Assembly (NCBI GenBank): GCA_964615375.1 | Contig: CAZTOW010000028.1 | Coordinates: 62,001-126,000 of the forward strand | Length of the DNA: 64,000 bases | Direction of reading: 5' to 3' | Origin: CAZKWG01 sp964615375 | GTDB lineage: Bacteria; Myxococcota_A; UBA796; CAZKWG01 | Shown here: piece after piece, positions 41,050 to 49,918 of the stretch | How the letters are laid out: each line of letters begins with the position of its first letter | Numbering within the stretch: the first letter of the stretch is position 1 | Program-made: the position numbers and the translations under genes | Notes under the pieces: generated by a model | Seen by the model: the letters and a program-made list of their open reading frames with translations, nothing else | What the model was told of the DNA's origin: nothing | Database searches by the model: none

Positions 41050-42928
41050 ATGTACCCTTACCGGATCCCCGACGTCGCCGCCTGTGAGGACGCCAATGCG
41101 TGGCTCAAGGCCTGGTTCGAGCAGAACCACGAGGGGCAACCCACGCGGCTGGCGCGGTGGCTGGCGAAGAAGATCGGCTGCACCCACGCGCAGGTGTTCA
41201 ACCTCGTCGAGGGCGCGCGGATGCAGCCCGAGCAGGTGGCGGCCATCGGGCGCGCGCTGGGCCTGCCGCCGGAGGCGCGCGAGCTCCTCCGCGAGCGGGT
41301 GCTGGACCAGAGGAAGGAGGCCCCGAAGAAGGAGACCCCGAGAGAGGACACCCCGAAGGAGCCCAGCCCGAAGGAGACGGCGCTCCCCACGGAGGAGGAG
41401 GAGGATCTCAGCGACTGGGGGCAGCACACGGTCGATCACAGCGACGCCGTCCCCGATCTCGGCCCCCTGCTCTCCGCGCCTGAGCTGGCTCAGACCGAAG
41501 AGCTCTCCCTGCTGCCGCTGCTCGACCTGCTCGACCGTCATGGGCTCCCGATGGAGCCCGCGGAGATCCTGCCCGTCCTCGTCGCTCCGCCGGACCCGGC
41601 GCGGCTCTCGCGGGCCTGCCGGGCGCTCGAGGCGGGGGCCAGGCTCACCGAAGCCCTCGGCTGGCGGGCGTCGCGGACCTCGCCGCCGGGCCCCTCGGGA
41701 GGAGCGCGCGCTAGGCTGGCTGGGCCTCCTGCACCGGGCGCGGGAGAGCTACCTGGCCACGCGACCTTCGGAGCGCGCCTACGGGCTCCAGACCTGGACC
41801 GCGGACGTCCGCGCGATGACAGCGTCCTCGGAGGCGATCGACGCGCTGGAGGCGGAGCTGCTGGGACTGGTGGCGGAGACCGCGAGCGCGCCGGTCGCGC
41901 AGCTCCTCCAGGTGCAGGTGGAGCAGGTGCGGCTGACGGAGCCGACGCTGCGAGGGGCGGGCTCGCCGGAACCCCAGCTCCCTCCTCCCTTGACGAGCAA
42001 GATCCTCGGGAGTAGGGTGATCGGCAGTCCGAACGCAACCCCCGAGGAGCTGAAGCGGCCGTGCCTCTTCGACGCGCTGGAGTTCCACCCCTTCGCGCAG
42101 CGCTGGATCGCCTGGCGACGCGCGTCGGGGAGGCCGTGCAGCGCGGCGTGGCTGGCCGACCAGATGCGGGTGGGCGAGACGCTGGCCAACGACCTCAGCA
42201 CGGGCCGCGCGCGGCCGAAGCCTCGGCACGTCCCCGGGCTGGTGCGGGCCTACGGGCTCACCCCGAAGGAGGCCACCTTTCTGGAGGGCATCGCCCGCCA
42301 CGAGCTGGCCACGGATCTGGAGGACAAGGCGCGCCAGCGCATGGCGCTGCTGCGCTACGCGGTGGACCAGGGCGCGCGCCACCCGGTCGGCGAGCGCTGG
42401 CGGGTGGCGGCCCACTGGGGACCGCGGGCCATCTGGGGGCTCAGCACGCTGACCGGCTTCTGGGCGAACCCGATCTGGATCTCGCTGGCGCTGCGCGGCC
42501 GGCTGCCCGTGGCCCAGGCGAAAGACATGCTGCAGACCCTGATCTACACGGGGCTGCTGGTGCCCGCGGGAGAGGGCGTGCTGCGCGTGGCGGAGCCGAC
42601 CATCCAGCTCACGCCGCCCGACCAGGAGGTGGCGGACTTCGCCCTGCACGACAGCGTGCTGGACCTGCTGCGGCAGGAGGTTCTGGTGGCCGCTCCAGAC
42701 CAGCGCTTCCTGGCGTTGAACCTGATGCTGCCGGCGGAGGCGGTCCCGCGGGCCTTCGCGATGGGAGAGGGCTTCCGCGACCGGATGCTGAGCATCATCG
42801 CCGCCGCGCAACTGCGCGTGGAGGCTGGAGAGAGCCCGCCCTGCGCCCTGATGTTGACCGCCACCCAGATCTTCCCCGGCAGTTGCCCCTTCCAGCCCAC
42901 CATTCGCCGCGCGCGCCGGAGGTCCTGA
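41050..42928 (+). pseudogene. Tandem TIGR02147-like regulator, interrupted by a +1 frameshift near 41690
   Basis: The first frame (41050 to about 41690) has an N-terminal HTH (LARWLAKKIGCTHAQVFNLVEGARMQPEQVAAIGRALGL), an acidic linker and helices. Sense then moves to the +1 frame (REERALGWLGLLHRARESYLATRPSERAYGLQTW). It continues to TGA 42928 through a second HTH (LADQMRVGETLANDLSTGRARPKPRHV) and a TIGR02147/DUF4423-like body. Dropping one base in GGGCCCC (41688-41694) gives about 625 aa with two similar modules. A second gene may start at GTG 42017 (GGGAG upstream). The break may be real or a sequence error. Confidence 0.6.
41990..42018 (+). promoter_or_regulatory. Promoter-like TTGACG-N17-TAGGGT inside the regulator
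   Basis: It lies between the two HTH modules and immediately precedes the possible GTG start at 42017, matching the promoter form used upstream at 41014. It may fire the second module separately. Confidence 0.4.
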
Positions 42929-42965
42929 GAGCGCAGGGTGCTCCGGCAGACGCACCGGAGCGCCC

Positions 42966-43502
42966 ATGATCCCGCCCCTTCGTCGTTCGCTGCCTGTCCT
43001 CGCGCTGCTCGCCTCTTCGAGCGTCTGGGCCTGGGTGTGGGATGACCGGCCCACCAAGCTCTTCGAGAAGCCGAGCGGGCTCACCCAGCTCAGCCAGAGC
43101 CTCCGTCCCACGCTCCAGGCCGGCGGGCGCCCCGCTCACGGCCGCGCCGCGTCGCCCCCCGCGCCGCGCGCGCCCAGGCTGTCCGGCGCGATCCATGCCG
43201 TCCATGCGGTCAGCCTGGACGGACAGGAGACGGAGCTGCCGACTCCAGCAGGGCTGGATCTCTCGGACGCCCTGCCCGTAGACGCCGAGGCCGTGGAGCT
43301 GCTCATCGAGCTGGACGGGCCGGTGTGGGTGGAGATCCCGTTCAAGAACAGCGGACGTTTTTTCACCGAGCTCCACCCAGACACGATCCGGGTGGTGCTG
43401 GAGGACCCCGAGGCCGCGGCCGAGGCGGGGCAGGTGCGCCTCGCCCTGGACGCCGGCTGGGAGGGCGCGCTGGACGACGCGCTGCTGGCCGTCGCGGAGT
43501 AG
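42966..43502 (+). CDS. Small secreted protein of unknown function
   Basis: 178 aa. A signal peptide (RRSLPVLALLASSSVWA) is followed by a short Pro/Ala/Arg-rich stretch. A compact domain then begins SGAIHAVHAVSLDGQETELPTPAGLDLSDALPVDAEAVELLIELDGPVWVEIPFKNSGRFF. It has no Cys in the mature part. It starts 38 nt after the regulator gene. No family recognised. Confidence 0.6.
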   Translation: MIPPLRRSLPVLALLASSSVWAWVWDDRPTKLFEKPSGLTQLSQSLRPTLQAGGRPAHGRAASPPAPRAPRLSGAIHAVHAVSLDGQETELPTPAGLDLSDALPVDAEAVELLIELDGPVWVEIPFKNSGRFFTELHPDTIRVVLEDPEAAAEAGQVRLALDAGWEGALDDALLAVAE

Positions 43503-43523
43503 GCGGCGCTCCACGCTCACGCC

Positions 43524-43928
43524 TCACCCGCGCTTCGGCGAGCGGTTGGGCCGGCGGCGCAGCTCGCCCGTCGCCCTCAGACGGCGGCGCAGGGCCTTCA
43601 TCTCCTCCCGGTTGATCTCGGGGTGATCGGGCTCCCGCGGCGTCCAGGCGAAGCCGAGGCTGTGGACGGCGTCCGCGAGCCCGCCCAGCGCGCGACCCAG
43701 CGCGCCGCCCAGCTCCAGCGCCGCCCCCAGCTCGCGCAGCAGCGGCCCCGGATCGCCGGCTCCCTCCGGCTCCTCCTCCAGCACCGCCGCCTCGACGAAG
43801 CGCCAGGTCGTGTGGGTCAGCCGCCCGCTGAGAAGCAGGAGCTGGTGGGCCTGGCTGTCCAGCAGGCCCACGTTGTCCAGCAACATGCGCAGCGCCTCAC
43901 CGTCGTCGTAGCGTGTGGTCGGCTCCAT
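43524..43928 (-). CDS. Small helical protein of unknown function
   Basis: 134 aa. Helical, with conserved-looking LDNVGLLDSQAHQLLLLSGRLTHTTWRFVEAAVLEE, then acidic and basic C-terminal segments (INREEMKALRRRLRATGELRRRPNRSPKRG). No signal peptide or membrane helix. A run of GGTGCCC precedes the ATG. No family recognised. Confidence 0.5.
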   Translation of the reverse strand: MEPTTRYDDGEALRMLLDNVGLLDSQAHQLLLLSGRLTHTTWRFVEAAVLEEEPEGAGDPGPLLRELGAALELGGALGRALGGLADAVHSLGFAWTPREPDHPEINREEMKALRRRLRATGELRRRPNRSPKRG

Positions 43929-44044
43929 CGGGCACCCTCCGTGTGTTCAGCGGAGGGGTAGCTCTGGGGCGCGCCTTGGACACGCGGCGCGCCCCCGCGG
44001 TCAACCCGACTTTCATCGTTCACGCCGACCGGACGACGCCCCGC

Positions 44045-44362
44045 TCAGCTCTGCGCATCGCCCTCGGTCGAGGGGGCGGCGGTGAACGTGCCGAAGTCGC
44101 GGCGCCCCATCCACTCGGGGAAGCCGTCGCCCATGTTCCGCCCCGCCCAGTTCTTCGTGATGCGGGCGATGAAGAAGGCGTCGGCGGGGCCGAGGTGCTG
44201 CTTGAGGAAGTCGCGGATCTGCGGCGCGCTGGCCTTGCTCTCGACCAGCCACACGCCGGGCATGCGGTGAGACCAGTTCCCGAGCTTCTTGATCGCGTTG
44301 TCCAGGTTGGTCTGCGCGGCGGGATCGGTCGAGCGGAGCTGGTAGGTCAGCATGTACATCAT
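44045..44362 (-). CDS. Cas2/VapD-fold SinR-like small protein
   Basis: 105 aa from ATG 44362 (or 44359). The sequence YMLTYQLRSTDPAAQTNLDNAIKKLGNWSHRMPGVWLVESKASAPQIRDFLKQHL...DAFFIARITKNWAGRN matches the stand-alone proteins annotated SinR family, whose ferredoxin-like fold is shared with Cas2 and VapD. No CRISPR repeats or cas genes are near, so it is not an adaptation protein here. Nuclease activity is possible but unproven. Confidence 0.6.
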   Translation of the reverse strand: MMYMLTYQLRSTDPAAQTNLDNAIKKLGNWSHRMPGVWLVESKASAPQIRDFLKQHLGPADAFFIARITKNWAGRNMGDGFPEWMGRRDFGTFTAAPSTEGDAQS

Positions 44363-44434
44363 GGGAAGCGGTCCCCGGGGAGTGTGGTGGACGTGCAGCA
44401 TAGCCCGAACGGGACGGCTCCGGGAGGCTCCCGA

Positions 44435-45895
44435 TCAGCTCGGGCCGGGCGCGGGGCGGGCCCCCTGCCATCCCAGGTCCAGGCGCGCGTCGAGCTCGGC
44501 CAGGATCGGGGGTTGAGCTTTCCTGCGCGCGAGGTTGTGCTCCTCGAAGGGGTCGCTCGCGTGGTCGTAGAGCTCGCGGCCCATGTTCTTGCCGTCCTTC
44601 TGCCGCGTGTAGCGGGTGTAGCGCCAGCGCTCGGTGCGGATGGAGCGGCTCATCACGCCACGGCGGAGGTACTGCCAGAAGACGGCTGACTTCCAGGGAG
44701 CCTGATCCGAGGCCATCAGCGGCACCAGGCTGTCCCCCTCCAGGTTCTCGGGCGGGCGAAGGCCGGTGACCTCCGCGATGGTGGGGAAGATGTCCACCAG
44801 CTCCACCAGGGGTTTGACCCGCCGACCGCCATGGGCGCCGCCGGGCATGCGCACCACCAGCGGGGCGTGGAGCGCGACGTCATAGTTGCTGAGCTTGCTC
44901 CAGAGCCCGTTGGCGCCCAGGTGCATGCCGTGGTCGCCCAGCAGGATGACCATCGTGTCGTCCGCGAACTTTCGGCTGTGCAGGGTGTCCATCAGGCGAC
45001 CGAGCAGCGCGTCCATGTAGGAGATCGAGGCGCGGTAGCCGTGGAGCAGGCGACGCAGAGACTCGTCCGTGCGCGAGCCGTCCTGAGGCATGTCGGTGTA
45101 CGCGGTCATCCGCTGGCTCGGCACGGCCACCGAGGGGACGCCGCGCGGCGGGGAGCGGTGCTCGGGGAGGACGAAGGCGTCAGGGTCGTAGAGGTCCCAG
45201 TAGCGCCTGGGCACGGAGTACGGCATATGCGGTCGGTGGAAGCCGACCGCCATGAAGAAGGGGCGCGGCTGGGGGCGCTTGAGCTCCTCGATGGCGCGCA
45301 GCAGGATCTTGCCGTCCCCATAGCTCTCGTCGGGCACGTCCGGGCTCTCGCCGGTGGGGCCGCGCACACGATCCCCCTTGGAGCCCTTCTTCGAGCGCTC
45401 GGGGACCCGCAGCGACGCCGGGTCCAGGTAGTCGTACATGTGGTTGCCCGGGTCCCAGGGCTCCTCGCTCCAGGCGCGAGGATCGTGCGCGAAGCCCTGG
45501 TGGAAGACCTTGCCCAGGCTCAGGGTCCGGTAGCCCTGGTCATGCAGAAAGCGCGGGAGGGTCAGGACCTGGGGCGGCGGCGGCCCCTTTCGCTCGGTCA
45601 GCGTGTAGACCCCGGTGGTGTCGGGCCTCAGCCCGCTGAGGAAGCAGCAGCGCGACGGGGTGCAGAGGGCGACCGGGGCGCGCGCCTGCTCGAAGAGCAC
45701 GCTCTCGGAGGCCAGCGCGTCGATGTTCGGTGTCTGCACCCCCACCTCGCCGTAGCAGCCGAGGTGGGGCGCGAGGTCGTCGCCGATGATCAGGAGCACG
45801 TTGGGCGGGTCCGACCAGCGACGCGCGAGGTCGAGCCCGCAGCCCACGGCGCCGAGGCCGAGGAGGGAGCCTAGGACTTGTCTTCGGTTCAGCAT
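44435..45895 (-). CDS. Tat-type lipoprotein sulfatase (iduronate-2-sulfatase-like)
   Basis: 486 aa from ATG 45895 (ATG 45904 also in frame). The N-terminus MLNRRQVLGSLLGLGAVGC combines twin arginines with a lipobox at Cys19. The active-site CTPSR at 78-82 has the Cys that becomes formylglycine in type I sulfatases. Metal-ligand motifs PNVLLIIGDD (31-40) and LLGDHGMHLGANGLW are present. It hydrolyses sulfate esters, probably of polysaccharides, outside the inner membrane. It needs a formylglycine-generating enzyme; the FGE-like lipoprotein at 27761 looks degenerate, so the activator is probably elsewhere. Confidence 0.9.
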   Translation of the reverse strand: MLNRRQVLGSLLGLGAVGCGLDLARRWSDPPNVLLIIGDDLAPHLGCYGEVGVQTPNIDALASESVLFEQARAPVALCTPSRCCFLSGLRPDTTGVYTLTERKGPPPPQVLTLPRFLHDQGYRTLSLGKVFHQGFAHDPRAWSEEPWDPGNHMYDYLDPASLRVPERSKKGSKGDRVRGPTGESPDVPDESYGDGKILLRAIEELKRPQPRPFFMAVGFHRPHMPYSVPRRYWDLYDPDAFVLPEHRSPPRGVPSVAVPSQRMTAYTDMPQDGSRTDESLRRLLHGYRASISYMDALLGRLMDTLHSRKFADDTMVILLGDHGMHLGANGLWSKLSNYDVALHAPLVVRMPGGAHGGRRVKPLVELVDIFPTIAEVTGLRPPENLEGDSLVPLMASDQAPWKSAVFWQYLRRGVMSRSIRTERWRYTRYTRQKDGKNMGRELYDHASDPFEEHNLARRKAQPPILAELDARLDLGWQGARPAPGPS

Positions 45896-45962
45896 GGCAG
45901 TCATCGCTCGAGCTGTCTGTAGCGCGCTGGAACTCATGAGGCTGTCACGATACCGTGAAGAC

Positions 45963-46676
45963 ATGAACGTCCTCATCACCGGCGCCTCCCGAGGGATCGG
46001 GCGCGCCATCGCTGTGAAGCTCGCGGCCCCCGGGCGCCGCGTGGTCGTCAACTACCTGCGCAATGAGGCCGAGGCGGCCCGGACGGCCGAGCTCGTGGCC
46101 GCGCGCGGGGCCGAGCCCATCGTGGTGCAGGCCGACGTGCGCTCGGAGGACGACCTGAAGCGGCTGGCCGCGGCGCTCCCCAGCGTGGACGTGCTGGTGC
46201 ACAACGCGGCGCTCGGCGTGCTCAAGCAGGCCATGGACATCCGCAAGAACCAGTGGGATCTCACGATGGAGACCAGCCTGAGGCCCTTCTGGCTGCTCAC
46301 CAAGCTGGCCCCGCTGAGCGACGGCGCCAACGTCATCGGGCTCAGCTCGCTCGGCTCCCGGCAGTACACCCCGGGCTACGCCGCCATGGGCGCGGCCAAG
46401 GCCGGGGTGGAGGCGCTCACCCGACAGCTGGCGGTGGAGCTCGCCCCGCGGCGCATCCGGGTGAACACGGTCTGCGGCGGCCTGGTGGAGACGGACACGC
46501 TCCAGTACTTCCCGCAGAAGGAGGCGCTGATCTCCTGGGCGACCGGGGCCACGCCGCTGGGGCGCGTGGGCCAGCCCGAGGACATCGCCGGGGCCGTGGC
46601 GCTGCTGCTCTCCCCCGACGCCGCCTGGATCACCGGGCAGGTGCTGGTGGTGGACGGCGGGCTCTCGCTGATGTGA
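45963..46676 (+). CDS. fabL: Enoyl-ACP reductase, FabL type
   Basis: 237 aa. SDR fold with NADP-binding TGASRGIG at residues 6-13 and the active site YAAMGAAKAGVEALTRQLAVEL, a Y-x6-K spacing that marks enoyl-ACP reductases rather than ordinary SDRs (Y-x3-K). The stretch GGLVETDTLQYFPQKEALISWA..TPLGR is characteristic of FabL of Bacillus. It reduces enoyl-ACP with NADPH at the end of each fatty-acid elongation cycle. It diverges from the sulfatase gene with 67 nt between starts and overlaps the next gene by 4 nt. Confidence 0.85.
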   Translation: MNVLITGASRGIGRAIAVKLAAPGRRVVVNYLRNEAEAARTAELVAARGAEPIVVQADVRSEDDLKRLAAALPSVDVLVHNAALGVLKQAMDIRKNQWDLTMETSLRPFWLLTKLAPLSDGANVIGLSSLGSRQYTPGYAAMGAAKAGVEALTRQLAVELAPRRIRVNTVCGGLVETDTLQYFPQKEALISWATGATPLGRVGQPEDIAGAVALLLSPDAAWITGQVLVVDGGLSLM

Positions 46677-47218
46677 GGCGCAGGCTCCTCTGGGGGTCGG
46701 GCTGCCTCCTGGTCCTGGTTCTGGGCCTGGCGGGCGCGCTCTGGGCCAGCACGCCGCTGGGCTGGCGGGCGGTCATGCGCCTCGCGCCCGGCGAGGAGCG
46801 CGCCGATCTCGCGTCCCTGGACCCCGGTTTTCGCGCCTGCCTGGAGGCTCTGCTGGGCGAGCTCCGGACCCGCGGGTGGCGCCCCGTGCTGCGCGCGACC
46901 TGGCGGGACGACGCGCGGCAGCGCCTCTACTACCAGCTGGGCGGCTCGCAGCGGAAGACCGGGAGCCTGCACCAGGGGCAGGGGCCCGAGGGGCAGCCCG
47001 CGGCCCTGGCGGCGGACGTGGGCGAGCTCTGGCCGCTGTTTCACTTCTCGCGTCACGCGGCCTTCTACCTGGACCTGCGCGAGCTCGCCTCCGCCCAGGG
47101 CCTGGAGAGCGGCGGGAGCTGGTCGCGCACGGACCCGCGCTGGGCGCGCTACGATCTCGGCTGGGATCCGGCCCATGTCCAGGCGAAGGACGCGCGCTGC
47201 GGCGGCTCAGGCCGGTAG
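46673..47218 (+). CDS. M15-like peptidase, membrane-anchored
   Basis: 181 aa, GTG start at 46673 overlapping the FabL stop (GTGA). An N-terminal signal or anchor helix is followed by a D,D-peptidase/hedgehog-like fold. SLHQGQGPEGQPAALAADV supplies the His and Asp ligands. LASAQGLESGGSWSRTDPRW and WDPAHVQ supply the last His. These are the zinc-site positions of peptidase family M15, which trims peptidoglycan peptides. The ligand spacing is looser than usual, so activity is likely but not certain. Confidence 0.7.
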   Translation: MRRRLLWGSGCLLVLVLGLAGALWASTPLGWRAVMRLAPGEERADLASLDPGFRACLEALLGELRTRGWRPVLRATWRDDARQRLYYQLGGSQRKTGSLHQGQGPEGQPAALAADVGELWPLFHFSRHAAFYLDLRELASAQGLESGGSWSRTDPRWARYDLGWDPAHVQAKDARCGGSGR

Positions 47219-48907
47219 CAGCCCCTCGGCCTGGACCACGCGGCGCAGCATGGTCACGGGCATGTTGCCCGCGCGCAGCACCACCTCGTGGAAGCGGCGA
47301 TCCAGCTCGACCCCCTGGAGCCCGCCCGCCCCGGCCGCGATCACGTCGCGCTTGAGCGCCCACATCGCGTGGTTCCCCGCCAGGTAGCTGAGCGGGTAGC
47401 CCCGCTCGCGGGAGTACCAGTTGAGCTCGGCCTGCACGCGCCCCGGGGTGAAGCCGGTCACCGCCTGCAGCAGGCTGCCCGCCGCCTCGAAGGGATCCTC
47501 GCTGGAGAGGTCCACGGGCACGCCCACCTCCAGGTAGGACCGATCCCCGGTCATGAAGCAGAGGTCGATGGCCACGCGGGCGCCGAGCCGGGCGATGTCG
47601 CGCTTCGCCACGAAGCGCACCTCGTCGGAGAGCTCGGCCTGGAATCCCACGTCCAGCATGTAGTCCTCCAGCATCGTGGTCCAGCCCTCGGCGAGGTCCA
47701 GGCTGTCGAAGTGGCGGCGGACGATGGACGGGTTCAGCGCGGCGTGGGCGAGCTGCAGGTGGTGGCCGGGGATGCCCTCGTGCACCATCATCATGGGGAT
47801 GCCGAGCTCGTTGTGCTCGTCCAGCAGCTCGTCGGACAGCGTGAGGTAGACCAGGCTGGTGGGGGTGCCCTCCCGGAAGGCCGGGGGCGGCATCATCGCG
47901 CCGGCCGGGATGCTGGGCGCCATGAAGCTGGGGGTGCGCAGGATGCGCATGTCCTGGTCCGCCGGGATGGGGAAGAGGGCGTGATCCTGGCAGAAGGCCA
48001 TCACGTCGGCGCGGGCGGCCTCGTAGCGCAGCAGCACGTCGTCGAGGTGCCCCGGCCGGACCGCCACGCGGAAGCGCTCGTTGAGGAAGGTGTGCAGGGC
48101 CTCGGCCGTGGTCTCCGGGGGCAGGCCGTACTTCGGGACCAGCCGGGCGCGCAGCCCCTCCACCGTCGCGGCGTTGTCCTCCAGGAAGCGGCGCGCGATC
48201 TCCTTGAGCTCCGGGGCCGACGGCGCGATCCCGCGGAGGGACAGCAGGCGGGCGACGGCCTCCGGCCCGATGGCCATCTCCGCCCGCGTGGGGAGCTGGG
48301 CGAGGCGGGCGGCGTAGTCGGTGATGGCGCGCTCGGCCTCGACGCGGGCGGCCACCAGGCGGGGGAGCCCCTCCCAGTCGGCCGCGGCGGCCTCCACCGT
48401 GGCGAAGAGCTCGGGCAGCCCCTCGAGGGTCTGGAGCTCGACGGCCACCCAGCGGGCGACGGGGCGGCGGAGGCGGGCGAGCATGGCGTCGAGGTAGGCG
48501 GGCGAGCGCTCGAGCCGGGCCGTGATGTCCGCGAGCCGCTCGGGGAGCGGGCGGGGATCGGCGATGAAGAGCAGGAAGACGCCGTCGCCGATCACGTCGC
48601 CCGCGTCGGGCTTGAGCTCGGCCACCGCCTCCTCGCCCACCCTGACCGTGTCCAGGAAGATCTCCTCCTCCAGGAGCATGCGGGCCAGGTCGGCGTCCAG
48701 GCGCGCGTCGGCGCTGAGGCCGCTCGTGTCGAGGGCCGCGAGCCGCTCCAGCAGCGCGCGCGCCGCCGCCACCCGCGCGTCCCGAGCTTCGAGGCTCGGA
48801 TCCGGCAGGCTCCCCAGCCCGTCGAGCAGGCCGAGCGTCAGCCGCTTCTGCGGGCTCCGCGTGCGGTGGGCGTGCAGATCCTGAACGAAGAGGTCGAGCT
48901 CGGTCAT
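47207..48907 (-). CDS. DUF885 family protein, putative zinc peptidase
   Basis: 566 aa, usual DUF885 length. It carries the diagnostic MMMVHEGIPGHHLQLAHA (HExxPGHH), with a downstream ED pair (TTMLEDYMLDVGF) as in gluzincin-like enzymes, and ELNWYSRERGYPLSYLAGNHAMW near the C-terminus. No signal peptide is visible, so it is probably cytoplasmic. Substrate unknown. It overlaps the convergent M15-like gene by 12 bp. Confidence 0.88.
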   Translation of the reverse strand: MTELDLFVQDLHAHRTRSPQKRLTLGLLDGLGSLPDPSLEARDARVAAARALLERLAALDTSGLSADARLDADLARMLLEEEIFLDTVRVGEEAVAELKPDAGDVIGDGVFLLFIADPRPLPERLADITARLERSPAYLDAMLARLRRPVARWVAVELQTLEGLPELFATVEAAAADWEGLPRLVAARVEAERAITDYAARLAQLPTRAEMAIGPEAVARLLSLRGIAPSAPELKEIARRFLEDNAATVEGLRARLVPKYGLPPETTAEALHTFLNERFRVAVRPGHLDDVLLRYEAARADVMAFCQDHALFPIPADQDMRILRTPSFMAPSIPAGAMMPPPAFREGTPTSLVYLTLSDELLDEHNELGIPMMMVHEGIPGHHLQLAHAALNPSIVRRHFDSLDLAEGWTTMLEDYMLDVGFQAELSDEVRFVAKRDIARLGARVAIDLCFMTGDRSYLEVGVPVDLSSEDPFEAAGSLLQAVTGFTPGRVQAELNWYSRERGYPLSYLAGNHAMWALKRDVIAAGAGGLQGVELDRRFHEVVLRAGNMPVTMLRRVVQAEGLLPA

Positions 48908-48953
48908 CGGGGACTCCAGGGGTCCCTGCGCCTATCCCGACCTCCGCTCCTCG

Positions 48954-49859
48954 TCAGGGCAGCGTGGTGGGCAGCGGCGAGATCAGGTCGTAGGGCGCGA
49001 TGGGGACGTACTTCCAGCCCGTGGTGGGCCCGGGCTTGTCCGCCTTGGCGTCCAGCAGGAAGCCCTTCAAGTGCGGGGCGGCGCCCGCGCCGACGACCAG
49101 CCGGAGCTCGGCGATGGCGGTGAGGTTGTTGTTGGCGTCGCAGCTCACCGTCACGCAGTAAGGCGCGAGGTAGTTGTCGTAGAGCACCCAGGTGTCGCGC
49201 CAGCGCTCCGTCCCGCCTACGATCTCGATCTCCCGGTAGAGCCCGCCGCTGCGCACCGGGGCGTCGAAGACCCCGGTGGTGCTGTTGCCCTTGATGGTGA
49301 AGACCTCGTAGGTGGCCGTGGTCACGCCGGGCGGCAGCGACTCGGGCAGCGCGTTGATGTTCGGGTCCGAGGGGAAGTTGAAGTACCCGAAGACGGCGCG
49401 CTCCCAGGTGTAGGTGCGCGTGGTGTCGGCGGCGTCCAGCGCGTTGAGCGTGTCCAGGCGGCCCTGCGTGAGCCGACTCTCGTCGAGGGTGTTGTGCTTC
49501 ACGTAGCGGAGCTGCAGCGGGAAGGGCGGCTGCACCTGGGTCTGGCGCTCGTGAGAGATCCAGGTCTCCACCCAGGGGTCGGTGGCGAGGGCGGGCTTGA
49601 CGGTGAAGACCTCGCCGATGCCCACGGGGGTGGGGCCGGCGAGGATGATCGCGATCTCGCCATCATGGAGCTGGTTGCCGTTGTCCGTGACCTGGGTGGG
49701 CGCGGAGGCCGAGCCTCCCGACTCGAGAGCGGCGCGGAGCTGGTCCCAGTCGGCGGAGGTGCCGGTGGTGGGGCACTCCTGGCACTTCTCGCACTCAGGG
49801 CAGGGTTTGCAGGAGGCGAGAAGCAGGAGGCCGGACAGGACCATGAGCGGACGAGGCAT
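48954..49859 (-). CDS. Lipoprotein with N-terminal CxxC cluster
   Basis: 301 aa from ATG 49859 (GGAG 6 nt upstream). The lipobox is LLLLASC, followed at once by KPCPECEKCQECP, four Cys in CxxC spacing that could bind a metal near the membrane. The remaining 270 residues are beta-rich with no named family (TYTWERAVFGYFNFPSDPNINALPESL). It lies 59 nt downstream of the kinase gene in the same direction. Confidence 0.65.
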   Translation of the reverse strand: MPRPLMVLSGLLLLASCKPCPECEKCQECPTTGTSADWDQLRAALESGGSASAPTQVTDNGNQLHDGEIAIILAGPTPVGIGEVFTVKPALATDPWVETWISHERQTQVQPPFPLQLRYVKHNTLDESRLTQGRLDTLNALDAADTTRTYTWERAVFGYFNFPSDPNINALPESLPPGVTTATYEVFTIKGNSTTGVFDAPVRSGGLYREIEIVGGTERWRDTWVLYDNYLAPYCVTVSCDANNNLTAIAELRLVVGAGAAPHLKGFLLDAKADKPGPTTGWKYVPIAPYDLISPLPTTLP

Positions 49860-49918
49860 CTGGATCTCCAAGTAGAGGCGCGGCGCGCCTTGAGGGGGTG
49901 CTAGACAGCGTAGTTCCG

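Noticed and set aside
40537..41541. Minus-strand 334-residue frame over the 42-bp array
   Set aside because: It would change residues where the plus frame varies only at third bases, and it overlaps the clear HTH gene at 41050.
44045..44362. Cas2 of a CRISPR adaptation module
   Set aside because: No cas1, repeats or leader are near, and the sequence fits the stand-alone SinR-like group better.
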